In this document: piece by piece, positions 22,540-34,748 of the stretch | How the letters are laid out: each line of letters begins with the position of its first letter | Numbering within the stretch: the first letter of the stretch is position 1 | Source of the DNA: Heterodera schachtii | Lineage: Eukaryota > Nematoda > Chromadorea > Rhabditida > Heteroderidae | DNA length: 64,000 nt | Direction: 5' to 3' | NCBI GenBank assembly: GCA_023374025.1 | Contig: SIJG01000021.1 | Coordinates: 1,447,523-1,511,522 of the forward strand | The notes under the pieces: model-generated | The model's input: the letters and a program-made list of their open reading frames with translations, nothing else | The model's database searches: none | Told to the model about the DNA's origin: nothing | Translations under genes and position numbers: made by a program

Positions 22540-25390
22540 ATGTCCAAACCGTTGGCTGAACGAATGAAGCATTTGTTGAGCACGGGTGAGGAAGACGCGG
22601 ATGTTTATTTTTTGGTGGGCGACGGAGACGAAAAAGAGGCGAGTTTTTAATTGAAAAATTTTATTTATTAATAATTTAATTTAAATCAAAACTTTTATTT
22701 ATTAATTATAAATTAGTGGCAATTTTTGGTTGTTTTTTAAAATTTATTTAATGTCTTAAGCTTGTGTCAGCCCATAAAATCATTTTGAAGCATGCTTCCG
22801 ACGTTTTTGAGGCAATGTTCTGTTTTGATGCCAAAAAGGAAAAAGCGGAATTCGGTAAAAAATTACTGAATGACATTTACAATATTAATGAATTAGTTGT
22901 CAATAATCCTCTGTTAATTACACTAATTAATTTTCAATTAGCCTCTGCTCGTTGTCCCGTGGAAGTGCCCGACGTTGAACCAGCAGCGTTCAAAGTGATG
23001 TTGGGCTTCATTTACGCAGAAGAGTCGGCTCATCTTTGCAAATTCTCTTCTCCGAATTGCGCAATGTTTTCTTTGCATATGCACAGGCTCGTCTTTTCGA
23101 ATTGGAGGTGAGAAAGACAAATAATATTTATTATTTAAGCACTAAATTATTTTTAATCTTTATTCGATTTATGTCTCAGCAATAAAAAAATATTCAAAGA
23201 TAAAATAATATTAATTATTTGTTCAATTATTATTTTCTTTTTTTAGAATTATGTCAGCGATTGTTTGGATATATTGACAAAAATGCGGACATTTTGCTAA
23301 AATCGAAGGAATTTCTGCAAATTGACCAAAAAATGTTATGCGAAATTTTGGGACGTGACGAATTGCAAATCAATGGAGAAATTTCAATTTGGAATGCAGT
23401 AATTCTACTTAAAAATAAATTAATTTTAATTAATTTGATTATTTCCCATTAATTTTAATTGTTTTTTTCGGCACTCCGTTGGGCGGATGAAAAGTGCCGT
23501 CAGAATGGCATTGAATGTTCAGCAGAGAATCGCCGTCAAATGCTTGGCCCGGCACTTTTCGAAATTCGCTTTCCGCTTTTGTCAAATGAGGAATTTACGA
23601 AGAAAATTGGTAAAAAAATAAGTCAAAATTTCAAACTCGTTCTCTGATGAGATGCCGTAAAAAAATTTATTATTTTTGTGGCGAATTTTTTTGCAATTAT
23701 TTTTCAATAAGTTAATATATATTTACAGTTCCCTTCGGTGTTTTATCAAAAGATGAAGTGATCGCCATTTATCAGTTCCATTCCCTTCCAAATTATCATT
23801 GGATTTCCGACGGACTTTTCCCAATGCAATTTCCGACTAATGGACGGATTTCTGATCGGAAAGAAGGCACACTTTTTATGGATATTGAAAAAATATCCGA
23901 ATTTGCACGAGAGGAGATTAAGAGCAGTCAGTTCAGCGAAAAAGTTTATATAAATGGACTCCCATGGGAAATATGGGCACAAATTGAAAATAAAGATGAA
24001 AGCACTGACAATAATGAGAAATGGTTGGCCATTTACCTTTTGTGCGATGCTCCAGAAGAAGGTATAAAATGAACTAGTAATTAACAGCAATAATTAATAC
24101 CCAATTAAGATTCGCTTTGGCGCTGCTGCGTTCGTTCGGCAACTTTTCGAATTATCTCGCAAAAAAATGGGACGGAGAATTCCGTTGGGACACTTAGTAA
24201 CTTTGTGGTGGACAATAAATTGACCAATTTGGGATTCCCTAATTTCGTTTCGTTTGCGGTAAGTGCCAATTCAAATAAATATTTTAATTTTACATTCGTG
24301 GACCAACCCATATTGAAGTCATTTATTTATTTGTCTGGTGTAAAGAAATCATAAAAAAATAAGAATAAATTAATTTCTAAAACATAACCAATTGTCCCGC
24401 GTCAGGATCAGTCAGCTGCTGGGGACAACTCAGCATAGGACAATTCAGCCGAGGACAACTCGGCTGATGGACAACTCAGCTTTACAAGAATTACAAAAGG
24501 CAACTCGTACAATGGCTTAGGTTAGGCTTAAGCTTAGGCTTTATTTTGTAATTTTTTATTATACGGCTGAGTTGTCCATCAGCCGAATTGTCTCATCAGC
24601 TGAGTTCTCCTCGGCTTAGTTGTCACCAGCTGACTAGTCCGGAAGCCAATTGACCAAGCATAAACAAAACTTAAATTAAATGATTTAAATTAAGGAATTG
24701 ATGGACCTTAACAATGGTTTTTACGACAGGGAAGAAGACAAAGTGAAATTGACTATTGATGTCACAACTGTTGATGAACCAAAAGTGGACAAATTCATTT
24801 TGAATCAAAGCAAATCAAACGGCACAATTTCGATGGAAATTGAAAAAGTGTCGGAATTTGCGCGAGAAATCTTTGAGAGTGAACGTAAAAGCGAAACTGT
24901 GCACATCAAAGGATTGCCATGGAGAATTTTGGCAGAAATAAAAAAGAAAAATGAAAGCATTGACAATAATGAGAAATGGTTGGGCATTTTCCTTTGGTGC
25001 GATGCTCCAGAAGAAGGTGTAAAAGAACTAATAATTAATAATATATATTAACAACAATTAATTAATTGATATTGAGCAGAAAATTGGAGTTGCAAATGTT
25101 CGGCAACACTTCGAATTGTCTCGCAAAAGAACAAAGTGCCAGATTCCAGAAGAGAATTCGATGACCGTGTTTTTGACAATAAAACGAACAGCTGGGGATT
25201 CTTTTATTTCATTTCATTTGCTGTGAGTGACAATTAAACTTTTCCTTAATTGACCCAATTATGATCAATTAAGGAACTGATGAACCCGAGCAAAGGCTTT
25301 TACAACAAAAGCGAGGACAAAGTGACAGTGACCATTGAGTTCATTGTAAAAGAAGCAAAACGGAGCACAAAACATAAATGCCCAATATGA
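22540..25390 (+). pseudogene. BTB-BACK-MATH-MATH gene with internal deletion
   Basis: Start chosen at 22540 (MSKPLAERMKHLLSTGEEDA) by alignment with paralogues; in-frame ATGs lie at 22525 and 22531. Exons: 22540-22638, 22761-22854 (BTB, SDVFEAMFCFDAKK), 22942-23107, 23247-23398 and 23471-23609 (BACK), 23729-24061, 24110-24258, 24695-25016, 25077-25222 and 25274-25390. The last five give two intact MATH domains. In 22942-23107 the end of exon 3, an intron and the start of exon 4 are fused by a deletion that shifts the frame. The exon at 23247 lacks one base relative to paralogues. Intron 1 has a GC donor and the intron before 23471 ends in CG. The first introns are clean, so the break is recent or an assembly fault. 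Confidence 0.85.
24389..24652. mobile_element. Inverted-repeat element in MATH intron
   Basis: Arms pair around GTCAGCTG and multiple GGACAACTC(A/G)GC repeats, starting CAATTG on both sides. It lies inside an intron between the two halves of MATH1 and does not disturb the exons. The loop contains an AGGCTTA tract. Confidence 0.75.
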
Positions 25391-26833
25391 TCTGCAAAAA
25401 GTCTCTCCATTGAATATCGTCCTATGATGAACCTATTTTTTTATATTCTTGGTTTTACTTTTTTTTTGATTTTGATAAAACTGCTGATATATAAATTAAT
25501 TGTTGGAGCTGCTTTAGTTCAGACTCTCATTTTTGAGTACCGAATTTCAATGAAAAACATTTTAATCATAAAACTAATTCAATCAATGTTTACAATTTTT
25601 TGGACTTGAATTTATTGCATTAATATGCATATATTCTTGGGCCTAAAATTCCATTCTTTTGAGTTATTTTGCATCGTAAATAAAATTTTATTATTATTAA
25701 AATCGGTAATTTTTCAGCAATTAATAATTATTTATAAATTTTTGCTCATTAAATCAATGAAACTTTTTATAACTGACTTTTGAATTTGAACAAACTAATT
25801 TTCTTAAGCCGTTTGATTTTTCAATTAATAAACTTTATATATTTTTGTTAAACACACTTATTTTGTTTCTTCTTCGTTTTTGAGTGGGTAGTCTCTATGC
25901 CGTTTTATTTTATTTTTTATGATGGTTTTTAGCTCAAAAATCCATTTTTTTATATTTCCCAAGAAATTTAAATTTGCTACGGAACAAAAAAAACAATGTT
26001 TAAAAATAGGAAAAGGATTTATATGAAATTCCATTTGTATGAATTTCTTTTTTTGTAATCCCATAATTTGGCTTTTTATAAAACAAAATCCCTTCTCTCC
26101 TAAAAAAATTTCAACATCTAAAATTTTTTTTATTGCGAAATGTTTTTCATAACCAAATTTTGATTTTTTAATTTATCTTGATATAAATTGCAATCCTTTA
26201 ACTAAATTGGTTAAAATTAATTTGAGAACTGATTTTTTTCTTAATTTATTCTTTTGAATTTATTATTTTTAAATGCGTTGTTGTTGTTGTTTTTTTGGAC
26301 TGGGCTTTTATGCATTTTTTTGAATTCCTAAATGTACAACTTTATGGTAGTATGTATTAATCTAAATCCGAAATTGATTTGGTCCAAAAATATGAATAGC
26401 ATTTTTATTTAATGAAATACCTAAACTGTTTTCCCTCGCCAGCAAATTTTGAAAATACTAATAAGTATTTATTAGCAATGCAAATTTTACGGATTTTGAG
26501 AAATTTATCTTAAAAATTCTCCAAAATTAAACATATTTTGGCAAAAATCTAAGAAATTATATCATTTTTCAAAATTTACCGCCGGCGCCTATCAATACAA
26601 AATGGGCCCCTTTAATAGAGGGGGCTATTTTAATAGAGGATTTTTTTGAGAAAATGTCCAAATAAGCGAAAAATCAGAAATATCCACAAATACACAGAAT
26701 ATTTATAATAGAAGCTTCAAACCAAGCTAAAAATATTGTTCGGATGAGCCTATTTGAATTATATTGGCGATCTGTCTTTAAATTCCTAATTCCCCGCCAT
26801 TTTTGTTGTTGTCATTCGCCCATAAATAGACGG
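25391..26833. other. Intergenic, no gene
   Basis: AT-rich sequence after the BTB gene. A decayed piece of the GC-rich cassette (GCCGGCGCCTATC, near 26581) is the only recognisable repeat. The ORF near 25424 is hydrophobic low-complexity sequence and I do not support it as a gene. Confidence 0.4.
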
Positions 26834-27210
26834 CGGAACGGGCCAACTCCGTCTGAGCCAACTTTGGGCCAATATAACTCTTGAAGTTTTTGACCGAATC
26901 CAACAATCTTGATATCATTCAAAAGCTCTTCACAGGCTCTATTAGCCTACTAATAATTACAGAGAATGTCGAACTATAAAAAAAGATAGAGATAAAAAAC
27001 TTCGAAAATTTTGCCTTTTTTTTTGCGGTTTTCAAGTGACAACTTTTTTGTAAGGTGCTTAATCACTTAGAAATAGCTTAAAATTATCTTCTAAATATCC
27101 AGAGCTTTCGAATGATACCATGATTGTGAAGTTAGGACGACAAAGAAAAAAGTTATAGCTTTTTGAACATTGTTGAGACGGAGTTGGCCAGACGGAGTTG
27201 ACCCCTACCG
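26834..27210. mobile_element. Palindromic element, CGGAAC...ACCG termini
   Basis: Flanked by AATAGACGG on both sides (26825-26833 and 27211-27219), a 9-bp duplication. The arms contain GGCCAACTCCGTCTG and its complement, then a core with CAATCTTGATATCATTC and inverted CTTTCGAATGATACCA. A 9-bp duplication suggests a MULE relative; related elements here show 8 bp. Confidence 0.85.
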
Positions 27211-27219
27211 AATAGACGG

Positions 27220-29177
27220 TCATTCCCTCCCTCCTTGTCTTTCCCCTCATTCATTTTAAATTGTCATTTTTCCTCCGACCCAAATTGTCCTTCGCATTTT
27301 ATTTATTGTTCGTCAAAAACACTTATTTATTGATCGTGTTCCTTAAACCCTCGGACCGAACAATTGGCGCAGTCACCAAAATTTGCACTTTGCTCACATC
27401 TTCGGGTAAGAGAAAAGAGCATTGAATATTTTTAGGATTAAAAGCAAAAGCCGAGACGGCAGAACAAATTCACCGAAAAGCCGGGATTGGCTGCGAATTT
27501 TGATTGGCAAAATTCTTCAACAAAGCAGTCAAAGAAACTGCTCTTATATATGACTAGCGGATAGTGAACAGTTGGAGCTTTGCTTGGAAAAAGCGCTTTG
27601 CTACCTAGATAAACAATTGGGTAATGAAGTAATTTGGAATTTTTAAAAAAGTTTTGGAATCATTGGCTAATTCGTGACTTAAGGCGGGCGCTTTAGATAC
27701 GCTAAACTCGCTAAAACTTCCCCTGCGAGAAAACAATATGCAAGCCAAAAGAATTTTTCTAAAAAAATGAATATAAATTTTACGATTTTTTACATAAATT
27801 TATTTTCTACTTATTGCCTAAATCGATTTGCGTAGGCAATTATTAAAATCATCAAAGTAGGAGATTTTTTCATGCGCCAATCTTTTTGCCTTTACTTGTG
27901 AATTTTTGATTGGAAAAATTCTACTTCTTTTTCTTAGACATTTTACAAGAATAAATTATTGATAACTTAAAAGTAGAAGAAAAGGTGAACTAATGTGTAT
28001 TTAAGTGGGGTAATTATCGTCAAATCATTAATTTCCTTTTTTTACATTTAATAACTGAGAAAATACGACCTAATGAGTTCCCAAAGTCCCAGTATTATAC
28101 GAATTAAATATTTTTAAAAATTAACTTCTTTAACCGAATTTTAATTTTATTTTTCCCTCCTTGTTTACTGGTTTGAGAATCCCAGTTAAGACGGATGATT
28201 TGCTCATTTTTTATTTTAGTTAATAAAAACTTTCGAAAAAAGCCGAGTCTCGGATTCAAGGCTCGTCTCGATATGGAGTTTTAGTCTCAGATAATTGGTA
28301 AAATTTGCGCTGATTTTGAATCGGAGTAAGATTGAAAAGTATTCTATCGCAAAAAAATTTTCTAGTTGGTCCATTCAATGAGAAAAACACTTTCTTTTCA
28401 CAAGCATTATCAATTCATGATCTGTTTGATGCATTTCTCCTACTGTCGTTTTACCAATGGTCTGAAATGGATACTTTTTTCATTAATGTGGATGACTCGA
28501 ATTTCTCGCCGTTTTCCTTCTGCTGGAAATACAAAATAAATATTTTTCTATCTCTGTTTTCGCAAATGGGACCCCAGTCGTCCGCATTCAGAATTCCCTT
28601 TCGGAGATCCCCGCTTTCAATCTAGCGTTATCAGTTCTCTGGTTTGACCGGGAAGCCTCGTCACCGCTTCCTTCCGGGACAACTGGCGATGGCAAACTGG
28701 GCGAGAGCCCAGTTTCTTGAATATAAACACCCTTTCATAGTTGTCAAAATTAAAAACATGAAATTTTTTTAATTGAGCAGGCTGATAGCGAATAGAAACT
28801 ATCTAATAATGAAAATTGCTTTGGTTTTGAAAATTATGAAAGGAGTTAAACATAAAAAATCTGACTCTCGCCCGGTTGTCCCATTCCGCCTCCCCCCGGC
28901 CCCTTATTTCGAATTTTTACCTCGACAGGATCTTTTAATTTGAAGCTAATTTGTGCATTGTTTTGGAGTGAAACCCCGTTCAAAATCAACAAATTAGGGT
29001 TTATCAATAAATACTGTCTGCTACTCGACTGTCCATCTTCTATTGTTGTTGTATGGACAGGAAAGAGGCGCCTAGTTTGTGATGCTAAAAAGTAGCAATG
29101 ATATATTGTTCATATTACAAGCAATTTTTTAAGAAATAAATAAGTTTCATAGCATCAAATTAATTTATTTTTAATTA
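27220..29177. other. Intergenic, no gene supported
   Basis: Contains ACAATTGGCGCAGTCACC near 27360, which resembles a retrotransposon primer-binding site, but no second LTR or gag/pol is visible. The 97-codon ORF at 28332 has no recognisable domain. Confidence 0.35.
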
Positions 29178-29179
29178 TA

Positions 29180-30483
29180 CAGTGCGGTGCAAATGTTTTG
29201 ACCACTCGGCGTTTCGATAAAAAATCTTTCGTAAAATTTTCCCAAACAATTTTATTGCTGTACATCTTTATATATTTTAGCATTTTTAATGAGCTTTCGA
29301 ATGATACCAATCATTAAGCAAAATATCGGTTAAAGCCTGAATTACAGTTGACTTTGTGTACCACACCCCATTTTCAGCGGTGCATATGTTTAGGACCACT
29401 TTTTGAATCTCAAATTTGGGAGCACAGAAAAACCTGAAATAATTCATGCTAACATAACTTTTAATGCTTATCAAAAAAATCCTTTACACCAACTTGATCA
29501 GATCACTCCTTCATGGTGCTCGGGACACCAGAAAATACAGTGAAAATTGGGGAAATTTTCAAAAAAATTCCTCGGGGGTTTGTAAAAATTTTTGTGGAAA
29601 AATCATTATGCCCATCTCAAAGAGCTTAAAATTCTCTACCGGTTTGCTTTTTATATGATGGATCTTCGACTTAAGCCCGCTAAGGTATGGGTAGATCAAT
29701 TTTGGTGTCTATAAAAAGTATTGTATTTCTTATTGAAATAGTGCATTTTACAGTAGAGATGATGAACACCAAAATTGAAGTGCCCATACCTCAGCGGATA
29801 TAAGTTCATATTATACAATTGTAAAAATTTTTAAAAACCAATAAGCGTTTAAATATTTTCAGGTTAAATTAGATCTTTAACGGGGAGTATGCCTATAAAA
29901 TTTGGTGCGATTTTATTAATTATAAACTAATTAAGTGCGATAAAAATTTTAAAATAATATAAAAATTTTAAAATAGAATTCATGCGCCATTCTTAATATA
30001 TGTGTTTTAGAGTGCTTTATTAAGAAATTGTCCCACAAAAAAAAGCAAATAAATATATTCTTATCTTTGTAAAATTTCCAACGCCCTATGAATTTTTTTT
30101 TGAAAATTTCCCCGATTTTCAGTGTATTTGGGGTGTCCCGATCACCATGAAGGAGTGATCTGATCAAGTTGGGGTATAGGAGTTTTTTGTTAAGCATTAA
30201 AACTTATGTTAGCATGAATTATTTCAGATTTTTCTGTGCTCCCAAATTTGAGATTCAAAAAGTGGTCCTAAACATATGCACCGCTGAAAATGGGGTGTGG
30301 TACACAAAGTCAACATGTAATTCGGGCTTGAACCGATATTTTGCTTAATGATTGGTATCATTCGAAAGCTCATTAAAATGCTACAAAATATATAAAGATG
30401 TACAGCAATAAAATTGTTTGGGAAAATTTTACGAAAGATTTTTTATCGAAACGCCGAGTGGTCAAAACATTTGCACCGCACTG
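29180..30483. mobile_element. Tc1/mariner-like inverted-repeat element
   Basis: Ends with CAGTGCGGTGCAAATG and its complement, flanked by TA on both sides (29178-29179 and 30484-30485). The arms are several hundred bases long (about 29180-29660 and 30040-30483). GCTTTCGAATGATACCAAT lies in each arm, and ACTTGATCAGATCACTCCTT links it to the element at 50.1 kb. No transposase ORF is visible, so it is non-autonomous. Confidence 0.85.
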
Positions 30484-30552
30484 TACATGTATTGAATTTT
30501 AATATTTAATCCTTAAATAAACATCATTGATACTTTTTTAGGTTCGACCAAG

Positions 30553-30975
30553 CATTCGTCCATTTATTCCCTGGTGATTTTAAAATGATAATCATTATAT
30601 TTTTAAATGTAAAAAAATTTATTACGGTAAAATCCATAATTTTTTTTATTAATAAAACAAAAATTATTCAAGTTTTTAGGGTGCCCTTTAGAAAATCTTT
30701 TCGAGATTTCGGTCATTAGTATGGATGCAAATTTTATATGAAAATTTGTACATAATAGGGTCAATTAATAATTAATTGTTGTTAATGTACATATTAATTA
30801 TGAGTAATTTATATCTTCTTCTGGAGCATCGCACATAAGGTAAAAGCCCAACCATTTCTCATTGTCAGTGCTTTCATCTTTCTTTTCAATTTGTGCCATA
30901 TTTTCCATGGAAATCCTTTGATGTGCACAGTTTCGCTTTTATGTTTGTTGTAATGTTTGTGTATTTTTAATTGTC
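30553..30975. repeat. Segmental duplication (with 34361-34775)
   Basis: Nearly identical to 34361-34775, beginning CGTCCATTTATTCCCTGGTG. It covers the 5' end of a BTB first exon, upstream sequence, a minus-strand MATH relic (about 30826-30945, ending AAACTGTGCACATCAAAGG on the minus strand) and the start of the satellite. Confidence 0.85.
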
Positions 30976-31908
30976 ATGGGTTTTTGTTGCTATTTGTGCA
31001 CGATTGTAATTGTTTGTTGTAATGTTTGTGTATTTTTAATTGTCGATGTGTTTTTGTTGCTATTTGTGCACGATTGGAATTGTTTGTTGTAATTATTCGT
31101 GAATATGTTTGTTGTAATGTTTGTGTATTTTTAATTGTCGATGTGTTTTTGTTGCTATTTGTGCACGATTGTAATTGTTTGTTGTAATGTTTGTGTATTT
31201 TTAATTGTCGATGTGTTTTTGTTGCTATTTGTGCACGATTGGAATTGTTTGTTGTAATTATTCGTGAATATGTTTGTTGTAATGTTTGTGTATTTTTAAT
31301 TGTCGATGTGTTTTTGTTGCTATTTGTGCACGATTGGAATTGTTTGTTGTAATTATTCGTGAATATGTTTGTTGTAATGTTTGTGTATTTTTAATTGTCG
31401 ATGTGTTTTTGTTGCTATTTGTGCACGATTGGAATTGTTTGTTGTAATTATTCGTGAATATGTTTGTTGTAATGTTTGTGTATTTTTAATTGTCGATGTG
31501 TTTTTGTTGCTATTTGTGCACGATTGGAATTGTTTGTTGTAATTATTCGTGAATATGTTTGTTGTAATGTTTGTGTATTTTTAATTGTCGATGTGTTTTT
31601 GTTGCTATTTGTGCACGATTGGAATTGTTTGTTGTATTTATTCGTGAATATGTTTGTTGTAATGTTTGTGTATTTTTAATTTTGTGTATTTTTAATTGTC
31701 GATGTGTTTTTGTTGCTATTTGTGCACGATTGTAATTGTTTGTTGAAATTATTCGTGAATATGTTTGTGTAATGTTTTTGTGTTTTTGATTGTCGATGTG
31801 TTTTTGTTGCTATTTGTGCACGATTGTAATTCGTGAATATGTTTGTTGTAATGTTTGTGTATTTTTAATTGTCGATGTGTTTTTGTTGCTATTTGTGCAC
31901 GATTGGAA
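30950..31908. repeat. 95-bp satellite, left block
   Basis: Tandem units containing TTCGTGAATATGTTTG, GTATTTTTAATTGTCGATG and CTATTTGTGCACGATTGG. The spacing of TTCGTGAATATG at 31261, 31356, 31451 and 31546 is exactly 95 bases. Some units lack the TTCGTGAATATG part. Long ORFs here are repeat translations. Confidence 0.95.
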
Positions 31909-33651
31909 GGTAAAAACCCAACTCGTACTAGGCCAACTCGTACTGCCCCAACTCGTACTGGTACCCCGACTCGTACTAAGATTCCCAACTCGTACTAAGT
32001 TTCACAACTCGTACTAAGATTCCCAACTCGTACTAAATTACCCAACTCGTACTATTTTTCCCAACTCGTACTAATTTTCCCAACTCGTACTGTGCAACAA
32101 AGAGAAATTTTATCACAAATTTTCACTATTTTCATTGAATTATCTTAATATTTATATTTTTCGTCTTTTTTACAAACAGATTACAATATGGCATGCTTTA
32201 GTCAACGGATTGGCTCAAAATCAGTGATGCTTTCTGGTCACACTGATAATTAAAAATTTGTGCTACAAATGGACACGTGCTGGAATGGAACAGCTAACAG
32301 GGCTTCGTTATGTCTGTGCTGGGTGCCGTAAATGCGTGATGCCAAACATGTGCCAAAGGAAACACCATTGCCAACGCGAAAAGCAATCGGTGACCAGTGG
32401 GTGATGATGGACCTACGCATGCACACTTCTGTGTGTCATTTGAGCGAGCGAAAGTCCAAGGCGAACAGGTTTTTGAGTTTCGAAGTTTAAATTTAAAAAA
32501 AACCAATTACATAATACATACTAAACTGCAATTTTTATTTTTAAATTTTAGAGCGGTGCAAAGTTCAGAATGAGTTAGCAATTGGCTCACGTGAAAACGT
32601 GGCCTCCGCGAGAGTACGCATTGATGTACGTGTCGTACAAAACTACATGAACATAAGCGAAGAAGAAAGAAACAAAATTCGCAACGAGGCATGCGGCAAT
32701 GCGAAAGCAACAAAAAAAGTAAGCGTAAAGATTACAACGAAAAACCATTTTATATATTACTAGTACAAGCGCTTTATCGCGCGCAAACAAAGCGCTTCAT
32801 GAACGTCCGCACTCTTCAAGGACTGGCACAAAACGATTGTCGTGAGCTGTGGATCACTCTCCGAGCAAGAAGCGCCGCACCGGAATCGCCATTCTACGAC
32901 GAACTGCTTAGCGCTACTTGGACGATGATCTGGCCATATTCGCATCACCGCGACAACTTCAGTTACTGAAGAAATCAGCTGTCATTGTTTTGGATGGGAC
33001 GTTCAAACAGGCGCCAAAAGGAATTTACCAAGTTTAGTTTATCGTCCAATTTTTTTCATTTGTTTAAATTAGATTTATCGTGTTTTCGGCTTTTTAGCAG
33101 CGACTCATGCGGTACCGCTGTGCACGGCACTGATGCGTGGGAAAAGTCGTGTCATTCTTCGCAAAATTGGCGCCCTAAAATTTGCACCTCCAAAACAGAT
33201 AGAGGAGGCAGCAGCAATGGAAGAAGCGGAAGCGAGTCTCAATGAGAGCGGAATTTATGTTGTGCCAAATGATGAAAATCTCGATCATTGTTGAATTTTT
33301 TTATTAATGATTTTCATTTTACCGAATTTTTATGCATTTTTATGGGTTTTATTATTTATTTTTTGCTGAATTTTTATCATTTCATCGATTTTCATGCATT
33401 TTTGTGATTTTAAAAAAATTTGAGTGATGTTTTTTCCGTTTTTTGTTGCACAGTACGAGTTGGGAATCTTAGTACGAGTTGGGAAACTTAGTACGAGTTG
33501 GGAATCTTAGTACGAGTTGGGAAACTTAGTACGAGTTGGGAATCTTAGTACGAGTCGGGGTACCAGTACGAGTTGGGAATCTTAGTACGAGTCGGGGTAC
33601 CAGTACGAGTTGGGGCAGTACGAGTTGGCCTAGTACGAGTTGGGTGTCGTG
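31909..33651. mobile_element. MULE transposon in satellite
   Basis: The satellite sequence CGATTGGAA is duplicated on both sides (31900-31908 and 33652-33660), the 9-bp duplication typical of Mutator-like elements. The left end carries about ten variants of CCAACTCGTACT and the right end the complementary GTACGAGTTGGG, so the termini are tandem subrepeats. The satellite continues in register on the right. Confidence 0.85.
32280..33300 (+). pseudogene. Degenerate MULE transposase
   Basis: Broken frames contain GPTHAHFCVSFERAKV (like the end of a FLYWCH-type zinc finger), then ENVASARVRIDVRVVQNYMN, EEERNKIRNEACGNAK and finally AVIVLDGTFKQAPKGIYQV, which matches the first catalytic-Asp motif (DGTF) of MULE transposases. 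Stops and frame changes follow. It would have cut and joined DNA at the inverted termini; this copy is inactive. Confidence 0.65.
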
Positions 33652-33660
33652 CGATTGGAA

Positions 33661-34290
33661 TTGTTTGTTGTAATTATTCGTGAATATGTTTGTTGTAATG
33701 TTTGTGTATTTTTAATTTTGTGTATTTTTAATTGTCGATGTGTTTTTGTTGCTATTTGTGCACGATTGTAATTGTTTGTTGAAATTATTCGTGAATATGT
33801 TTGTGTAATGTTTTTGTGTTTTTGATTGTCGATGTGTTTTTGTTGCTATTTGTGCACGATTGTAATTCGTGAATATGTTTGTTGTAATGTTTGTGTATTT
33901 TTAATTGTCGATGTGTTTTTGTTGCTATTTGTGCACGATTGGAATTGTTTGTTGTAATTATTCGTGAATATGTTTGTTGTAATGTTTGTGTATTTTTAAT
34001 TGTCGATGTGTTTTTGTTGCTATTTGTGCACGATTGGAATTGTTTGTTGTAATTATTCGTGAATATGTTTGTTGTAATGTTTGTGTATTTTTAATTGTCG
34101 ATGTGTTTTTGTGCTATTTGTGCACGATTGTAATTGTTTGTTGTAATGTTTGTGTGTTTTTAATTGTCGATGTGTTTTTGTTGCTATTTGTGCACGATTG
34201 TAATTGTTTGTTGTAATTATTCGTGAATATGTTTGTGCAATGTTTTTTGTGTGTTTGTAGTTGTTTTGTGTTTTTGCTATTTACTAATGA
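33661..34290. repeat. 95-bp satellite, middle block
   Basis: Continues the left block directly after the MULE, with units shortened by small deletions. It ends next to a BTB first-exon relic. Confidence 0.9.
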
Positions 34291-34308
34291 TTGTAATTCA
34301 CTTTTGCG

Positions 34309-34397
34309 TCTCCCACCAAAAAGTGCACATCCGCGTACTCTCCCGTGCTCAACATCAGCTTCGTCCATTTATTCCCTGGTGATTTTAAAATGATAAT
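34309..34397 (-). pseudogene. BTB first-exon relic
   Basis: The minus strand encodes a start like that of the gene at 39743: PGNKWTKLMLSTGEYADVHF, then LVGDAK. It runs into satellite sequence instead of an intron and exon 2. It adjoins the duplicated block 34361-34775. Confidence 0.8.
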
Positions 34398-34619
34398 CAT
34401 TATATTTTTAAATGTAAAAAAATTTATTACGGTAAAATCCATAATTTTTTTTTATTAATAAAACAAAAATTATTCAAGTTTTTAGGGTGCCCTTTAGAAA
34501 ATCTTTTCGAGATTTCGGTCATTAGTATGGATGCAAATTTTATATGAAAATTTGTACATAATAGGGTCAATTAATAATTAATTGTTGTTAATGTACATAT
34601 TAATTATGAGTAATTTATA

Positions 34620-34745
34620 TCTTCTTCTGGAGCATCGCACATAAGGTAAAAGCCCAACCATTTCTCATTGTCAGTGCTTTCATCTTTCTTTTCAATTTGT
34701 GCCCATATTTTCCATGGAAATCCTTTGATGTGCACAGTTTCGTTT
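34620..34745 (-). pseudogene. MATH-domain relic
   Basis: Minus-strand pieces match the middle of a MATH exon (KTVHIKGFPWKIWAQIEKK, EKWLGFYLMCDAPEE) with small losses. Its near-identical twin is at about 30826-30945. Both abut the satellite, so the satellite grew next to a broken MATH exon. Confidence 0.7.
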
Positions 34746-34748
34746 TTA

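Noticed and set aside
22639..22645. GT donor one base later in exon 1 of BTB genes (GCGA|GTTT)
   Set aside because: It would shift the phase relative to exon 2, whereas the GC donor keeps phase 0 and the BTB alignment.
25424..25609. Hydrophobic 61-codon ORF
   Set aside because: Composed of AT-rich codons only. It could be called a membrane peptide, but nothing else supports it.
27340..27400. Possible LTR retrotransposon primer-binding site (TTGGCGCAGTCACC)
   Set aside because: No paired LTR, gag or pol coding sequence was found in the following kilobases.
28332..28625. 97-codon ORF
   Set aside because: No domain, no splice partners and no paralogue in the window; its length is expected by chance.
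31476..31679. Cys/Val-rich ORFs (MCIFNCRCVFVAICARLE type) in 31.4-35.1 kb
   Set aside because: They repeat with the 95-bp satellite unit and are not genes.
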